DNA of 36,727 nucleotides from DATKSS01 sp049582065 (GTDB lineage Bacteria > Chloroflexota > Dormibacteria > Dormibacterales > Dormibacteraceae). The stretch covers positions 1 to 36,727 of the forward strand of contig JBAUTF010000029.1 in the NCBI GenBank assembly GCA_049582065.1. Reading direction: 5' to 3'. This document shows positions 1 to 8,716 of the stretch, piece after piece (within the stretch, counting starts at the first letter, position 1; the number at the start of each line of letters is the position of its first letter). The notes below the pieces were generated by a model. That model worked only from the letters and a program-made list of their open reading frames with translations, did not search any database and had not been told where the DNA came from. A program made the position numbers and the translations under genes.

Positions 1-194
1 CGCCCGAGCTCGCCGCTCCCGAAGCGCCACCCGAGCTGCCCGCCCCGGCTCTCGAGCTCGAGCTGCCGGCGCACGTCGACGCCTCCCAGCCTGTGCAGGC
101 TGCGCCGGAGCCCGCACCGGTGGCGAAGCCGAGAACGAAGCGGGCGTCCAGAAGGCGACAGGGCCCGACCCCGCCAGACCCCAGCGCCACTTAG
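1..194 (+). CDS. C-terminal end of an unknown protein (5' truncated)
   Basis: An open frame runs in from the left edge (codons starting at base 3) and ends at TAG 192-194. The visible 63 residues are rich in Ala, Pro and Glu (runs such as PELAAPEAPPELPAPALELE), followed by a basic stretch (KPRTKRASRRRQ) and a short tail. This looks like a disordered, low-complexity C-terminus, not a folded domain, so no family can be named. It lies in the same direction as the acyl-CoA dehydrogenase, whose ATG follows 12 bases later, so the two may be co-transcribed. Reality as coding sequence is inferred from the open frame, the residue bias and the tight spacing only. Confidence 0.55.
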   Translation, partial: PELAAPEAPPELPAPALELELPAHVDASQPVQAAPEPAPVAKPRTKRASRRRQGPTPPDPSAT

Positions 195-206
195 ACTCAT
201 CGGCGG

Positions 207-1337
207 ATGGATTTCGCGTTTTCGGAAGAGCAGGAGATGCTGCGGCGGTCGTCGCGCGAGTTCCTGGCCAAAGAGTGCAGCTCGAAGGTCGTGCGCAGGC
301 TGATGGACAGCCCGAGCGCGTACGACCCGGCCCTGTGGAAGAAGATCGCCGACCTCGGCTGGACGGCCCTCGGCATCCCCGAGCAGTACGGCGGGGTGGG
401 CGGCTTTCTCGACCTGGTCGTCGTGCTGGAAGAGGCCGGGCGTGCGCTTCTGCCCGGCCCGTTCTTCGCGACGATGGGCCTTGCGGTTCCCGCCCTCATC
501 GAGGCCGGCACCGAGACGCAGAAGAAGGAAGCGCTAAGCGCGATCGCCGAAGGGTCCGCACGCGCGACTCTCGCCTTCACCGAACCATCCGGACGCTGGG
601 ATGCGGCCGGGGTCACCCTGGCGGCCAAGCCGACGGGCGGTGGATGGCGGCTCGACGGGATCAAGCTCTTCGTGCCGGACGCCGAAAGCGCCGACTACAT
701 CGTGGTGGCGGCTCGCACTCGTGGCGAGGGCGAGGACGGAATCACGCTGTTCCTCGTCAAGGGCAGGCCGAAAGGCATGACCGTCACGCCGCTCAAGACG
801 CTGGACATGACAAGGCGTTGGGACGAGGTGCGTTTCGAAGCCGTCGAGCTTGGCGCCGACTCCGTGATGGGCCCGCCGCACAAGGCGTGGCCGCAGCTTA
901 GGCGGGCCATGGAGTGGGCGACGGCAGCGCTGTGCGCCGAGATGATGGGCGGGGCGCAGAAGGTGCTCGAGGACTCGACTGAATACGCGAAGACCCGGCA
1001 GCAGTTCGGCAAGCCGATCGGCATCTACCAGGCCGTCTCGCACAAGCTCGCCGACATGCTGGTGCTCTCGGAAAGCGGGCGCTCGGCCACCTACTACGCG
1101 GCCTGGACGGTCGACGCGGACGCGCCCGACCGCTCGCTCGCCTCCTCCATGGCGAAGGCGTACGTGTCCGACGCCTATCGAAAGGTGGCGGGCGACGGGA
1201 TCCAGGTGCATGGCGGAATCGGCTTCACCTGGGAGCACGACATGCACCTTTACTTCAAGCGCGCCAAAGCATCCGAGGTGACCCTGGGCGACGCGACGTA
1301 TCACCGAGAGCTGGTCGCGCAAGCGCTAGACCTCTAG
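207..1337 (+). CDS. Acyl-CoA dehydrogenase family protein
   Basis: A 376-residue FAD-dependent acyl-CoA dehydrogenase, the usual length for the family. These enzymes oxidise acyl-CoA to trans-2-enoyl-CoA and pass electrons to ETF. The N-terminal helical domain (MDFAFSEEQEMLRR) is followed by the middle beta domain (about 120-230, with LAFTEPSG) and a C-terminal helical domain with YAKTRQQFGKPIGIYQAV near 265 and DGIQVHGGIGFTWEHDMHLYFKRAK near 330-355. In the medium-chain enzyme the catalytic Glu lies in an EGT motif at the equivalent of the TLGDATYHRE segment; by eye Leu occupies that position here. This resembles actinobacterial FadE forms with a GDA-x-x-HR ending, some of which are partner subunits of heteromeric enzymes. 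The substrate is unknown. The start is the ATG 12 bases after the preceding stop. Confidence 0.93.
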   Translation: MDFAFSEEQEMLRRSSREFLAKECSSKVVRRLMDSPSAYDPALWKKIADLGWTALGIPEQYGGVGGFLDLVVVLEEAGRALLPGPFFATMGLAVPALIEAGTETQKKEALSAIAEGSARATLAFTEPSGRWDAAGVTLAAKPTGGGWRLDGIKLFVPDAESADYIVVAARTRGEGEDGITLFLVKGRPKGMTVTPLKTLDMTRRWDEVRFEAVELGADSVMGPPHKAWPQLRRAMEWATAALCAEMMGGAQKVLEDSTEYAKTRQQFGKPIGIYQAVSHKLADMLVLSESGRSATYYAAWTVDADAPDRSLASSMAKAYVSDAYRKVAGDGIQVHGGIGFTWEHDMHLYFKRAKASEVTLGDATYHRELVAQALDL

Positions 1338-1347
1338 GCACCCGGCC

Positions 1348-1674
1348 ATGGCGTGGGTCCTGCTCGGCCTTGCCATCGCGAGCGAGGTCGTCGGCACGCT
1401 GGCGCTGCGAGCGTCTGATGGGATGAGCCGACTTGTCCCGGCCATCGTGGTCGTGGCCGGCTACGTCGCGAGCTTTGGCTTTCTCGCCGTGGTCCTGAAG
1501 ACGCTGCCGGTGGGAATCGTTTACGCGATCTGGTCCGCGGTCGGGGTCGCGGCCGTGGCGGTGGTCGGGAAGGTGATGTTCGGGGACCCCGTGCCTCCGC
1601 TCGCGATGGTCGGCATGGTGATGATCGTCGGCGGCGTGGTGCTGGTCAGCGCATCAGGAGCGCCGGCCCACTAA
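1348..1674 (+). CDS. Small multidrug resistance (SMR) family transporter
   Basis: A 108-residue membrane protein of the EmrE/QacE/SugE family, whose members work as dual-topology dimers exchanging protons for cationic drugs, guanidinium or polyamines. Four hydrophobic segments span nearly the whole protein. The membrane-embedded glutamate essential in the family is Glu13 (LAIASEVVGTLAL), and the YxxW pair is at Tyr59 and Trp62 (VYAIWSAVGV). Length and motif spacing are standard. It starts 10 bases after the acyl-CoA dehydrogenase stop and probably shares its transcript, though no functional link is evident. The natural substrate cannot be told from sequence alone; QacE-like efflux and Gdx-like guanidinium export are both possible. 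Confidence 0.93.
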   Translation: MAWVLLGLAIASEVVGTLALRASDGMSRLVPAIVVVAGYVASFGFLAVVLKTLPVGIVYAIWSAVGVAAVAVVGKVMFGDPVPPLAMVGMVMIVGGVVLVSASGAPAH

Positions 1675-1680
1675 AACCGC

Positions 1681-2838
1681 TTAGCCCTCGATCGCTCCGA
1701 CGAACAACCCCTTGAATCCGATGTCGGTGACCGCGCTCGGGGTGCTGAGGCTGACGTACGTGAAGTCGGCCGTATAGCCTCCGCCGATCACGGTGGTGTC
1801 GTCGAGCCAACCCAGCGGATAGAGCCCGAGCGCCACGTGGTTGCCGGTCGAGGTCACGACCGCCGAGTCCCTGCCGCCGGCGGCGACCCGTCCCTCGAGC
1901 GGCGACAGCCGGGGGTTCTCGTAGGGGCTGTTGGCGGGTGCCTTGAAGCTCCAGACCTCGGTGCCGTCCGGACGGCGGACGCTGATATCGCCCGCCTGTG
2001 GCGTCGTGCAGACGAAGTCGCCGCTGGCGGCGACGTCCCAGACCAGGCACGACTGAGGGTCGCTGAGCTGACGCGAAACCTGGCCGCTCGACGGATCGAC
2101 CCAGACCGTCACTCCGTCCGGGTGCGGGCCGCCACCCTGGGTCGCCCACTGCGTGGGATAGGTCGCCTCCGGTCCGATCTTGTCCCAACCGCTGAATGCC
2201 ATGACGTTGGGCAGCGGCTGGGTGCTGCTGGTCGGAAGCACCTCGTGGTACAGGCGCCGGCTTGCGCCACCGGCCTGCACCGAGTAAACGTCGAGCGTGA
2301 AAGGGCCGGGCTCAAACGGCGCGCCCCCGGCGCATGGATTGCCTGACTGCGCCTGGGCCGGAAGCGTGAAGACTGCGGCGAGCAGGTCCATGCCGTCGGG
2401 GCTCACCGCGAACGAAAGCATCTGCTGATTCCCGGTGAAGGGAATTGTCGCCACAGTCGCGACATCTCCCTGCGGGCTGAGGCTCCTGATCTTGCCCATG
2501 CCGTCCGCGAAGTAGACCTTGCCCGCCGCGACGTGCGCGCTGGGAGGCAGGACCGGTCCTTCGCACCCGCCATAAGGGATTGGCATCGGAACAAAAGTCG
2601 TCTTGGCGCGCGCGATCCCATCAAGGCCCGCGATTGCGACGGTGTTCCATTGAAACTGAGCAGCGCTGGCGTTTGTCTCCAACGCGGCGAACAACAACGG
2701 CCTGGGCGGGGACGAGGTCGAGGGCATCGGCGACGACGATGCAACGCTGGTGGGTTGGGGCTGGGCCGAGCCACAGGCCGCGACAACCATCAGCATCACG
2801 ATCCACCAGGACCGCGTACCGCTGGAAGCGGATTTCAT
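1681..2838 (-). CDS. Secreted lipoprotein, possible beta-propeller
   Basis: A 385-residue predicted lipoprotein. A short basic N-terminus, a hydrophobic stretch (WWIVMLMVV) and a lipobox ending VAAC give lipidation at Cys22, followed by a Ser/Pro/Thr linker. The rest has blade-like repeats (GKVYFADGMGKIRSLSPQG, LSFAVSPDGMDLLAAV, PNSPYENPRLSPLEGRVA-type segments), suggesting a beta-propeller; this is inference. I chose ATG 2838 over ATG 2844 because the AGGTGG Shine-Dalgarno is about 8 bases from the former and only about 2 from the latter. It lies a few bases downstream of the fused ABC transporter and may be its extracytoplasmic partner. It converges with the SMR gene, leaving only six bases between stops. 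Function unknown. Confidence 0.8.
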   Translation of the reverse strand: MKSASSGTRSWWIVMLMVVAACGSAQPQPTSVASSSPMPSTSSPPRPLLFAALETNASAAQFQWNTVAIAGLDGIARAKTTFVPMPIPYGGCEGPVLPPSAHVAAGKVYFADGMGKIRSLSPQGDVATVATIPFTGNQQMLSFAVSPDGMDLLAAVFTLPAQAQSGNPCAGGAPFEPGPFTLDVYSVQAGGASRRLYHEVLPTSSTQPLPNVMAFSGWDKIGPEATYPTQWATQGGGPHPDGVTVWVDPSSGQVSRQLSDPQSCLVWDVAASGDFVCTTPQAGDISVRRPDGTEVWSFKAPANSPYENPRLSPLEGRVAAGGRDSAVVTSTGNHVALGLYPLGWLDDTTVIGGGYTADFTYVSLSTPSAVTDIGFKGLFVGAIEG

Positions 2839-2850
2839 GGGCATCCCACC

Positions 2851-5238
2851 TCAGCCGGCTGCGAGCAGCCTGAACACGACCAGGCCGAACAACACGCACG
2901 AGGGGATGACGAGCCCGCGGAACATCGCCCAATAGTTCGCCCATGCGTCGCGCAGCCGGTCCAGCCTGCGACCCGACCCGAAGATCAGCGACCAGTAGAT
3001 GGGGAGCGCGGCTCCGGTGTTGAGGGCGAGCGCGAGCAGCGCCACCCCGCCCGCGACGGCGAACCATGGCTGCAGAGGGGCGGCGCTGCCGAACCCGACC
3101 TGGATGCCCCACAGGGCCCCGGCGGTGACCAAAGCGAGCACCGCGGGCAGCCCCAACAGGAAGAATGCCACGAAGCTGACCACCACCAGGCCCAGCATCA
3201 AAGCCAGCGTGGCGACGATCCCCGCAAGGCCGGCGGCCGCGACGGTGATCCCGCTGCCATTCGTGTGTTGAGTGCTGCCTACCGGCACGTATCCGACCCG
3301 CGGCGGGTCCGATTGCACCAGGCCGGCCGACCCCCCGACCTCTTGCCAGGAATGGAGACCGGCGCTCGAGGTGGCCAGGGCGGCGATCCCCGCCGGAGCT
3401 GCGGCCAAAAGGACGCCTGCAGCGATCGCCGCCGCGTTGCGGCGCAGGATGGCGACCGGCACCCAGCTGCGGCGGCGACGGGCCCGTCCGATGCCGGTCT
3501 CCATCAGCCTCTCGCGGTCGAATGTCGCGCCGCACAGGATGGTCAGCGCGATGCACGCCGTGATCGGGATGAGCAGAGATACCGCGGCGAAAGGCGAGCG
3601 AAAAACGAAGAGCGCCAGCGGCAGGTCGGCCACAGCGGCCGACACCGGCGAGAGGAGGAAGGACCAGGCCCCGCCGGCGGCTCCCTCGCGCGGGAACAGC
3701 ATGAAGCCCAGCATCCGACCCATCGCGGCCCAATAGGACGTCACGATCGCCACCAACGCGAAGATGGGCAGCAGGTCCCACGGCGCCGATTCTCCGAACA
3801 GCGCCAGGAGGGCCATCCCTGCGGCCATCCAGAGGGTCACCCACACCGTGCTCACCACGGCGCCGGGCAGGACCTCGAGCCAGATCAGAGATGGGTCGTC
3901 CACCGGTGTGTAGAGGAGGACCTCCAGCGAGCCCTGGGCTTTCTCCCACCAGATGCCGATCGAGCTCTTGATCGACTCGAGCAGAGCGAACGACATGAAG
4001 AAGAGCGGCAGCAGCAGGCCGGCTTGCAGGGCCGAGCCGCCGGCGAATCGCTGCGCGACCTGGCCCGCGACGCCGGGCAGCTGGCCGAAGAGCGACGTGG
4101 CGGCCACGAGCAGCAGCACGAACGCATTGAGGTACATCACCCAGCTCAGGTCGCCGCGGCGCCACCATGAGCTGACGTAAAAGGGCAGGGAGTGACGCAC
4201 CATGTCGCCCTGCTCTCGCAGCGAACCGAACATGCGCGGCGGGCGGATCCCCGAGACGACGTGGGCCGGCTGCGCGGGAGCGGGCCCTTGCGCTGGCAGC
4301 GGCTCAGCCATCGCCTCGAGATAGACCGACTCGAGGGTTGTCTGCTCCTCTTCCAGCTCGTGGAACGCGGCTCCCTGCTCGGCCAGGCGGCTCTGTAGCT
4401 GGGCGGCGAAGTCGGCGCGGTCGGCCACCGTGGCGTCCCACGCCAGCGTGTACTCGAGGACGTCGCCCTCCAGATGGTGCGAGATGGCGTGCTCGCTCAG
4501 CCAACCTACGACCGGATCCCGGTTCGCGGGGGTGCGCCCGAGATGGGCCAGGAACTGGCGTCCCTGGGCGACCTGCCGGCGCAGCTGGTCGAGCGTGCCG
4601 TGGGTCACGATGACGCCGCGCCTCATGATGGCGATCCGGTCAGCCATCAGCTCCGCCTCGCTGAGCACATGCGTCGTCACGATGAGCGCGGCTCCGCGGG
4701 CTCGCTGCTCACCCAGGTAACGGCGCATGTCCGCGGCCGCGACCGGATCCAGGCCGGCGGTGGGCTCGTCGCAAAAGATCCAATCGGGGTCGTGCAGGGT
4801 GGCCCGTATCAGCGCGACCTTTTGCGCCATGCCCCGCGAATAGGTCGCCAGGATGGCGTCGCCGCGGTCGGCCAGCTCGAATCGCTCCAGGAGCGCGGCG
4901 ATGCGCTCGCGCCGCACCTTCTGGGGAACCCCGTACAGGTAACCGAAGCGGTCGAGGTATTCGGGCGCGGTGTTGCGCCCGTAGAGGCGCGCCTGGTCGG
5001 GCACGACTCCGAGGCGCCGGCGCATGGCGTCCAGTCCACCGGGGAGCCGCAGCTCATCGAGCTCTATCGACCCCGAGTCCGGCCGCAGGATGCCTCCGAG
5101 GCAGCGCAGCGTCGTGGACTTGCCGGCGCCGTTCTGTCCTAGCAGCACGAGGATCTCGCCGCGCTCTACGTGCAGGTCGACGCCGTCGACCGCGCGCACG
5201 TCGCCAAACCTCTTGCGGAGGCCCTGGATCCGGATCAC
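2851..5238 (-). CDS. ABC transporter: ATPase and permease fused in one chain
   Basis: A 795-residue protein joining an ABC-2 type exporter ATPase (about 1-310) to a membrane domain (about 355-795). The ATPase has Walker A GQNGAGKST (34-42), a signature loop YSRGMAQ (133-139, diverging from LSGGQ), Walker B DWIFCDEPTAGLDP (152-165) and the H-loop TTHVLSEAE. The membrane half has at least six strongly hydrophobic segments with an ABC-2-like layout (SSIGIWWEKAQGSLEVLLYTP). ATPase and permease are usually separate genes in ABC-2 exporters; here a Pro/Ala-rich linker near 315-340 joins them with no stop. The start is GTG 5238 with AGGG about 8 bases upstream. It is followed a few bases later by the lipoprotein gene. 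Substrate unknown. Confidence 0.9.
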   Translation of the reverse strand: MIRIQGLRKRFGDVRAVDGVDLHVERGEILVLLGQNGAGKSTTLRCLGGILRPDSGSIELDELRLPGGLDAMRRRLGVVPDQARLYGRNTAPEYLDRFGYLYGVPQKVRRERIAALLERFELADRGDAILATYSRGMAQKVALIRATLHDPDWIFCDEPTAGLDPVAAADMRRYLGEQRARGAALIVTTHVLSEAELMADRIAIMRRGVIVTHGTLDQLRRQVAQGRQFLAHLGRTPANRDPVVGWLSEHAISHHLEGDVLEYTLAWDATVADRADFAAQLQSRLAEQGAAFHELEEEQTTLESVYLEAMAEPLPAQGPAPAQPAHVVSGIRPPRMFGSLREQGDMVRHSLPFYVSSWWRRGDLSWVMYLNAFVLLLVAATSLFGQLPGVAGQVAQRFAGGSALQAGLLLPLFFMSFALLESIKSSIGIWWEKAQGSLEVLLYTPVDDPSLIWLEVLPGAVVSTVWVTLWMAAGMALLALFGESAPWDLLPIFALVAIVTSYWAAMGRMLGFMLFPREGAAGGAWSFLLSPVSAAVADLPLALFVFRSPFAAVSLLIPITACIALTILCGATFDRERLMETGIGRARRRRSWVPVAILRRNAAAIAAGVLLAAAPAGIAALATSSAGLHSWQEVGGSAGLVQSDPPRVGYVPVGSTQHTNGSGITVAAAGLAGIVATLALMLGLVVVSFVAFFLLGLPAVLALVTAGALWGIQVGFGSAAPLQPWFAVAGGVALLALALNTGAALPIYWSLIFGSGRRLDRLRDAWANYWAMFRGLVIPSCVLFGLVVFRLLAAG

Positions 5239-5253
5239 GGCGTTACCCTGCGA

Positions 5254-5583
5254 TCAGATCTTGTCGTAGGAATCCACCGGGACCACGAAGACGGTGGCGC
5301 CGCCGACCTGAACCTCGACCGGATAGGCCATGAAGAACTCACCGGGCTCGGCGATGGGTGGGACAGGTGTCAGGTAGCGGCTGCGTTCGTGGCAGTTCTC
5401 GTGGATGACCTTGAGCGCGCCCTGGACCTGCGAATCCTCGACGCCGATGAGAAGCGTGGCGTTGCCCTGCTGCAGGAAGCCGCCGCTGGACGATATCCGC
5501 GTGGAGCTCATGCCCGCCTCGGCGAGCGCGGCGACCGTACGCTGGGCGTCCTCGCCCTGCACGACCGCGATGATGAGCTTCAC
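5254..5583 (-). CDS. darA: Cyclic-di-AMP receptor, DarA/PstA family
   Basis: A 109-residue PII-like protein of the YaaQ/DarA/PstA family, small trimeric receptors of cyclic di-AMP. The start MKLIIAVVQGEDAQRTVAALAEAGMSSTRI and the middle SSGGFLQQGNATLLIGVED match the family's beta-alpha-beta core with its GGFL and GN-x-TLLIG motifs, and the length is typical. Its GTG start overlaps the tmk stop as GTGA at 5580-5583, implying translational coupling. The same tmk-darA pairing is known from Bacillus and relatives. The downstream targets of these receptors are still poorly defined. No diadenylate cyclase gene is in the window. Confidence 0.92.
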   Translation of the reverse strand: MKLIIAVVQGEDAQRTVAALAEAGMSSTRISSSGGFLQQGNATLLIGVEDSQVQGALKVIHENCHERSRYLTPVPPIAEPGEFFMAYPVEVQVGGATVFVVPVDSYDKI

Positions 5584-6185
5584 CTAGGGTCCCCGATCAG
5601 CGGCGCCAGGCGCTCGCGGACCTCCAGGTGGATCTTGTCTCGCGAGCCCGTCGCGTCGAGGCGCACGAACCGAGCCGGCTCGGCGGCGGCGAGCCGGTCG
5701 TACTCGGCCGCGACCTTGCGGTGAAACTCGATCGATTCCTGCTCCATCCGGTCCTTGCTCTTGCCCGCGCTCTCGTGGCGCCCCAACCCGGTCTCGACCG
5801 GGCCCGCGAGCAGGAAGGTCACATCTGGATGAGGGAACGTCGTGGGCCAGCTCGTGGGCACGCCGCGTGCGCCGCCCTGGTAAGCGAGCGTGGAGTCGTG
5901 GTAGCGGTCCGCGACCACGATCTGCCCCGCCGCGAGCGCGGGCCCGATCACCTCTGCGATCAGCTGCCGTCGCGCCGCCATGAAGAGGTACATCTCGGCC
6001 TCGGCGTCGATCTCCAGTCCAGCGAAGAGCACCACTTCGCGAATCCGCTCGCCAAGCTCGGTGCCGCCCGGCTCGCGCACGACCACCGGGTCATGACCCG
6101 CGAGCCACTCGCCCAGCAGCTCGACCTGGGTCGTCTTGCCAGAACCCTCGGTGCCTTCGAACGTGATGAACAGGCCGCGCGGCAT
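5580..6185 (-). CDS. tmk: Thymidylate kinase
   Basis: A 201-residue dTMP kinase (dTMP + ATP to dTDP + ADP), essential for dTTP supply. The P-loop FEGTEGSGKTTQ is near 9-20, REPGGTELGERIR follows near 38-50, and the ADRYHDSTLAYQG segment near 92-104 carries the DR-Y/H motif. A lid-like region (GRHESAGKSKDRMEQE) sits near 133-148. The length is typical. The start is ATG 6185, 15 bases after the R3H ATPase stop. The stop is shared in a GTGA overlap with the cyclic-di-AMP receptor gene. It belongs to the long minus-strand series from ilvE to the lipoprotein. Confidence 0.96.
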   Translation of the reverse strand: MPRGLFITFEGTEGSGKTTQVELLGEWLAGHDPVVVREPGGTELGERIREVVLFAGLEIDAEAEMYLFMAARRQLIAEVIGPALAAGQIVVADRYHDSTLAYQGGARGVPTSWPTTFPHPDVTFLLAGPVETGLGRHESAGKSKDRMEQESIEFHRKVAAEYDRLAAAEPARFVRLDATGSRDKIHLEVRERLAPLIGDPR

Positions 6186-6200
6186 CGGTGAGCCGACAGT

Positions 6201-7748
6201 CTAGGCGGGTTCTTCCGGAGAAGGTGTGATTCGCAGCCTGCGCTGCGGCTCCTTGCCTGTGCTGCGCGCCGACAGCTCGTTCTCGGCGACCAGTTGGTGC
6301 TGGAGCCGGCGCAGATACGCGTTCTGCGGCGAGATCTCGACGGGGCGCAGGGTGGTCTTCACGGTCTTGATCGCCGCCGCGGCCTCCGCCAGCGCGCGCG
6401 TCGTGGCGTCGTCCTGCCGGTCGACCCCGTAGATCCGCGTCAGCGCGTCGCGCACCTGGGTCACCGAGTTGCTCTTCAAGATGTGGATCGGCAGCCCGCG
6501 GCTCTCCGCCTGGCGCAAGCTGTCCGGTCTGCGGCGATAGTGGTTTTTCAAGGTCAGCACCGCGCCGGCGCCGTCGAGGTTGCCCAGCACCTTGACCGGG
6601 AGCTCCAGCTCGCGGATGGTCTGCTCGACGTGGTGGCGGCTCACGCCGTAGGGAAATATCCCGAGCGGCTTGCTGGAGGTGGTCGCGGCTGGGAGCGGTT
6701 CGGAGGCAACGACCACCGGCGCGTCCACGTTGGAGATCACGCGTCCCTCGCGCGTGCGTACGCGGATCTTCGGGCTGAGGAGCGGGCCACGCAGCGCGGT
6801 GTCGACGACTTCCGCGAGCGGCATGTGGATCGCAACCCGGTCGCGGTCCTGGATCTCGACCAGCACGTCGAAGGTCGGCGGCGCTTTGCGCTCGAGCACC
6901 GACTTCTGCGTCCCACGGCGGCGAGCCTCCTCGTCCGACAGCGTCACGCTCTGGATGCCGCCCAGGAGGTCGTTGAGGGTTGGGTTGACCAGCAGGTTCT
7001 CCAGCGTCTGGCCGTGTGCCGTCGCGATCAGCTGCACACCGCGCTCCGCGATGGTGCGCGCGGCGGCGGCCTCGAGCTCGGTCCCGATCTCGTCGATCAC
7101 GATCACTTCGGGCATGTGGTTCTCGACCGCCTCGATCATCACCGCGTGTTGCAGCGGCGGCGTGCGGACCTGCATGCGCCGCGCGCGGCCGATGCCTGGA
7201 TGCGGGATGTCGCCGTCGCCGCCGATCTCGTTCGAGGTGTCGACGATGACCACGCGCTTGCGCAGCTCGTCCGCGAGCAGCCTGGCGCACTCGCGGAGCA
7301 TTGTGGTTTTGCCGATGCCGGGCCGGCCGAGCAGCAGGATGCTCTGGCCGCTGACCACGATGTCCCTGATGATTTCTCCGGTCCCGGTCACCGCGCGGCC
7401 GACCCGCATCGTCAAGCCGGTGATGCGACCCGAGCGGTTGCGGATGGCTGAGACTCGGTGCAGCGTGCGTTCGATCCCCGCGCGGTTGTCGTCGCCGAAC
7501 TGGCCGACATTGTTGGCGACATGCTCTAGGTCCGATCCGGTGACCGGGTGATCGGCCAGCAGGATCTCGTGGCCGGGCACGCGGGCCGACGGTTCGCGGC
7601 CCAGGTCGAGGACGATCTCGAGTAGCTCGGTCGGCTCGATGCGATCGTGCAGGGCACGCGCCAGGTCGGGAGGAAGCGCTCGAGCCAGAAGCTCGATCTC
7701 TTCGTCCCATTTGGACGCGCCGGGCGTCTGGCGAGGTTCCGCGCTCAT
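6201..7748 (-). CDS. R3H-domain AAA ATPase, Ycf45/SpoIIIAA-like
   Basis: A 515-residue cytoplasmic ATPase. Residues about 15-300 form a P-loop domain with Walker A GRPGIGKTT (141-149) and Walker B VIVIDEIGTE (215-224). The segment GDGDIPHPGIGRARRMQV near 177-194 is characteristic of the SpoIIIAA/Ycf45 group. The C-terminus (about 476-515) is an R3H-type single-strand nucleic acid binding motif (YLRRLQHQLVAENELSARS then PQRRLRI). Homologues occur in cyanobacteria, plastids and Firmicutes, with unclear roles; nucleic acid or RNA handling is inferred from R3H. The ATG overlaps the GNAT gene stop as ATGA (7745-7748), and tmk follows 15 bases downstream. Confidence 0.92.
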   Translation of the reverse strand: MSAEPRQTPGASKWDEEIELLARALPPDLARALHDRIEPTELLEIVLDLGREPSARVPGHEILLADHPVTGSDLEHVANNVGQFGDDNRAGIERTLHRVSAIRNRSGRITGLTMRVGRAVTGTGEIIRDIVVSGQSILLLGRPGIGKTTMLRECARLLADELRKRVVIVDTSNEIGGDGDIPHPGIGRARRMQVRTPPLQHAVMIEAVENHMPEVIVIDEIGTELEAAAARTIAERGVQLIATAHGQTLENLLVNPTLNDLLGGIQSVTLSDEEARRRGTQKSVLERKAPPTFDVLVEIQDRDRVAIHMPLAEVVDTALRGPLLSPKIRVRTREGRVISNVDAPVVVASEPLPAATTSSKPLGIFPYGVSRHHVEQTIRELELPVKVLGNLDGAGAVLTLKNHYRRRPDSLRQAESRGLPIHILKSNSVTQVRDALTRIYGVDRQDDATTRALAEAAAAIKTVKTTLRPVEISPQNAYLRRLQHQLVAENELSARSTGKEPQRRLRITPSPEEPA

Positions 7749-8716
7749 CCGAACGAGGGCACCAGTCCCTTTTCGCGCACCGGCACTCGGACCGCCAGTT
7801 CCTTGACCAGCAGCAGCTGCGTGAGCAGGACGCTGAACCCACGCCCGCGAAGGGCGTCGATCATGTGCGAATCATAGTGGCGGAGGCTCGACCAGGCCGG
7901 CGCTTCCGAGTCCCGGAGCAGTGACAGACCGAAGTCGGCGAGCTCGCCCGGCAGCGGATCCTCCGGAAGGGCCATGAACTCGAGGGTGTCAGGCCGCGTC
8001 CCTGAGCCGCGATCGACCTTGACCCATCCGACCATCTCCACGCGGTCGACCACCAGCTCCTGCTTGTCCGACCCGCGGGCGCTGAGCCGGCCGGTCCACT
8101 CGCCGCCGTGCATCGCCCTCCATTCGCGATAGGTCGGGGCCTCGAGCTGCGAGACACCCTGCGGCGTGACTTTCCGGTAGAGCTGGTAGAGCATCCGGTT
8201 GTCGCCTCGCTTCACGGCACGCAGGCCCTCCGGGAACTGGTCCGAGTGCATGACGGGCTTGTCCGCGTAGACGACGACCTCGGTGGCGTACTGGCGAAAG
8301 CCCCGCAGCCGAAAGGCGGGCAGCAGCGTGTCACGCTCGGGCAGGCGCACGAAGAGCCGCAGCGCGCCGCGCTCCAACGCCTGGTTGCACAGGTGCTCGA
8401 CGAGCACGGGCGCCACCTCGTCGGAGTCGCACCCGTCGCCGACCTGCAGGTTCAGCACCTGCAGCACGCGCGCGCGTCGTAGGTCGAGGCCGAGCGGCTG
8501 TCCCGAGGCCTGGATGAAACCGACGACCTTGCCGTTTTCCTCGGCGACGTACATCAGCGTCTCCTGCGACAGCGGCAGCAGGGCTGAGAGCGTCGAGCTG
8601 AGCAGAGACCACAAGCGCGCCGCGGGTGGCGCGGCCTCGCTCAGCCGGATGTCCGACGACCGGTGCATCTCCTCGATGCGCGCGAGGTCGAGCAGCCCGG
8701 CGGCCCTAACTTTCAT
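7745..8716 (-). CDS. GNAT-family N-acetyltransferase, probable tandem fold
   Basis: A 323-residue protein. The N-terminal 150 residues look like a GNAT domain: VRAAGLLDLARIEEMH at the start, MYVAEENGKVVGFIQ as the central strands, and LLPAFRLRGFRQYATEVVVYAD at the domain end. Residues about 165-323 probably hold a second, diverged GNAT-like domain ending GRGFSVLLTQLLLVKELAVRV. The acyl acceptor is unknown. I chose ATG 8716 because it overlaps the pdxT stop as ATGA (8713-8716). The longer open frame upstream lies within pdxT. Its own stop overlaps the R3H ATPase start in the same way, so three genes are translationally chained. Confidence 0.85.
   Translation of the reverse strand: MKVRAAGLLDLARIEEMHRSSDIRLSEAAPPAARLWSLLSSTLSALLPLSQETLMYVAEENGKVVGFIQASGQPLGLDLRRARVLQVLNLQVGDGCDSDEVAPVLVEHLCNQALERGALRLFVRLPERDTLLPAFRLRGFRQYATEVVVYADKPVMHSDQFPEGLRAVKRGDNRMLYQLYRKVTPQGVSQLEAPTYREWRAMHGGEWTGRLSARGSDKQELVVDRVEMVGWVKVDRGSGTRPDTLEFMALPEDPLPGELADFGLSLLRDSEAPAWSSLRHYDSHMIDALRGRGFSVLLTQLLLVKELAVRVPVREKGLVPSFG

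Noticed and set aside
2533..4170. A 545-codon plus-strand open frame and another long minus-strand frame (2621-4168) over the ABC transporter region
   Set aside because: Both translate to Arg/Gly/Gln/His-rich low-complexity sequence and lie over a gene with clear ABC motifs; they reflect the lack of stops in GC-rich shadow frames.
6091..7842. A 583-codon minus-strand frame overlapping the R3H ATPase and tmk
   Set aside because: Its product is Arg/Pro/Ala-rich without any domain, while the overlapping frames encode recognisable ATPase and thymidylate kinase motifs.
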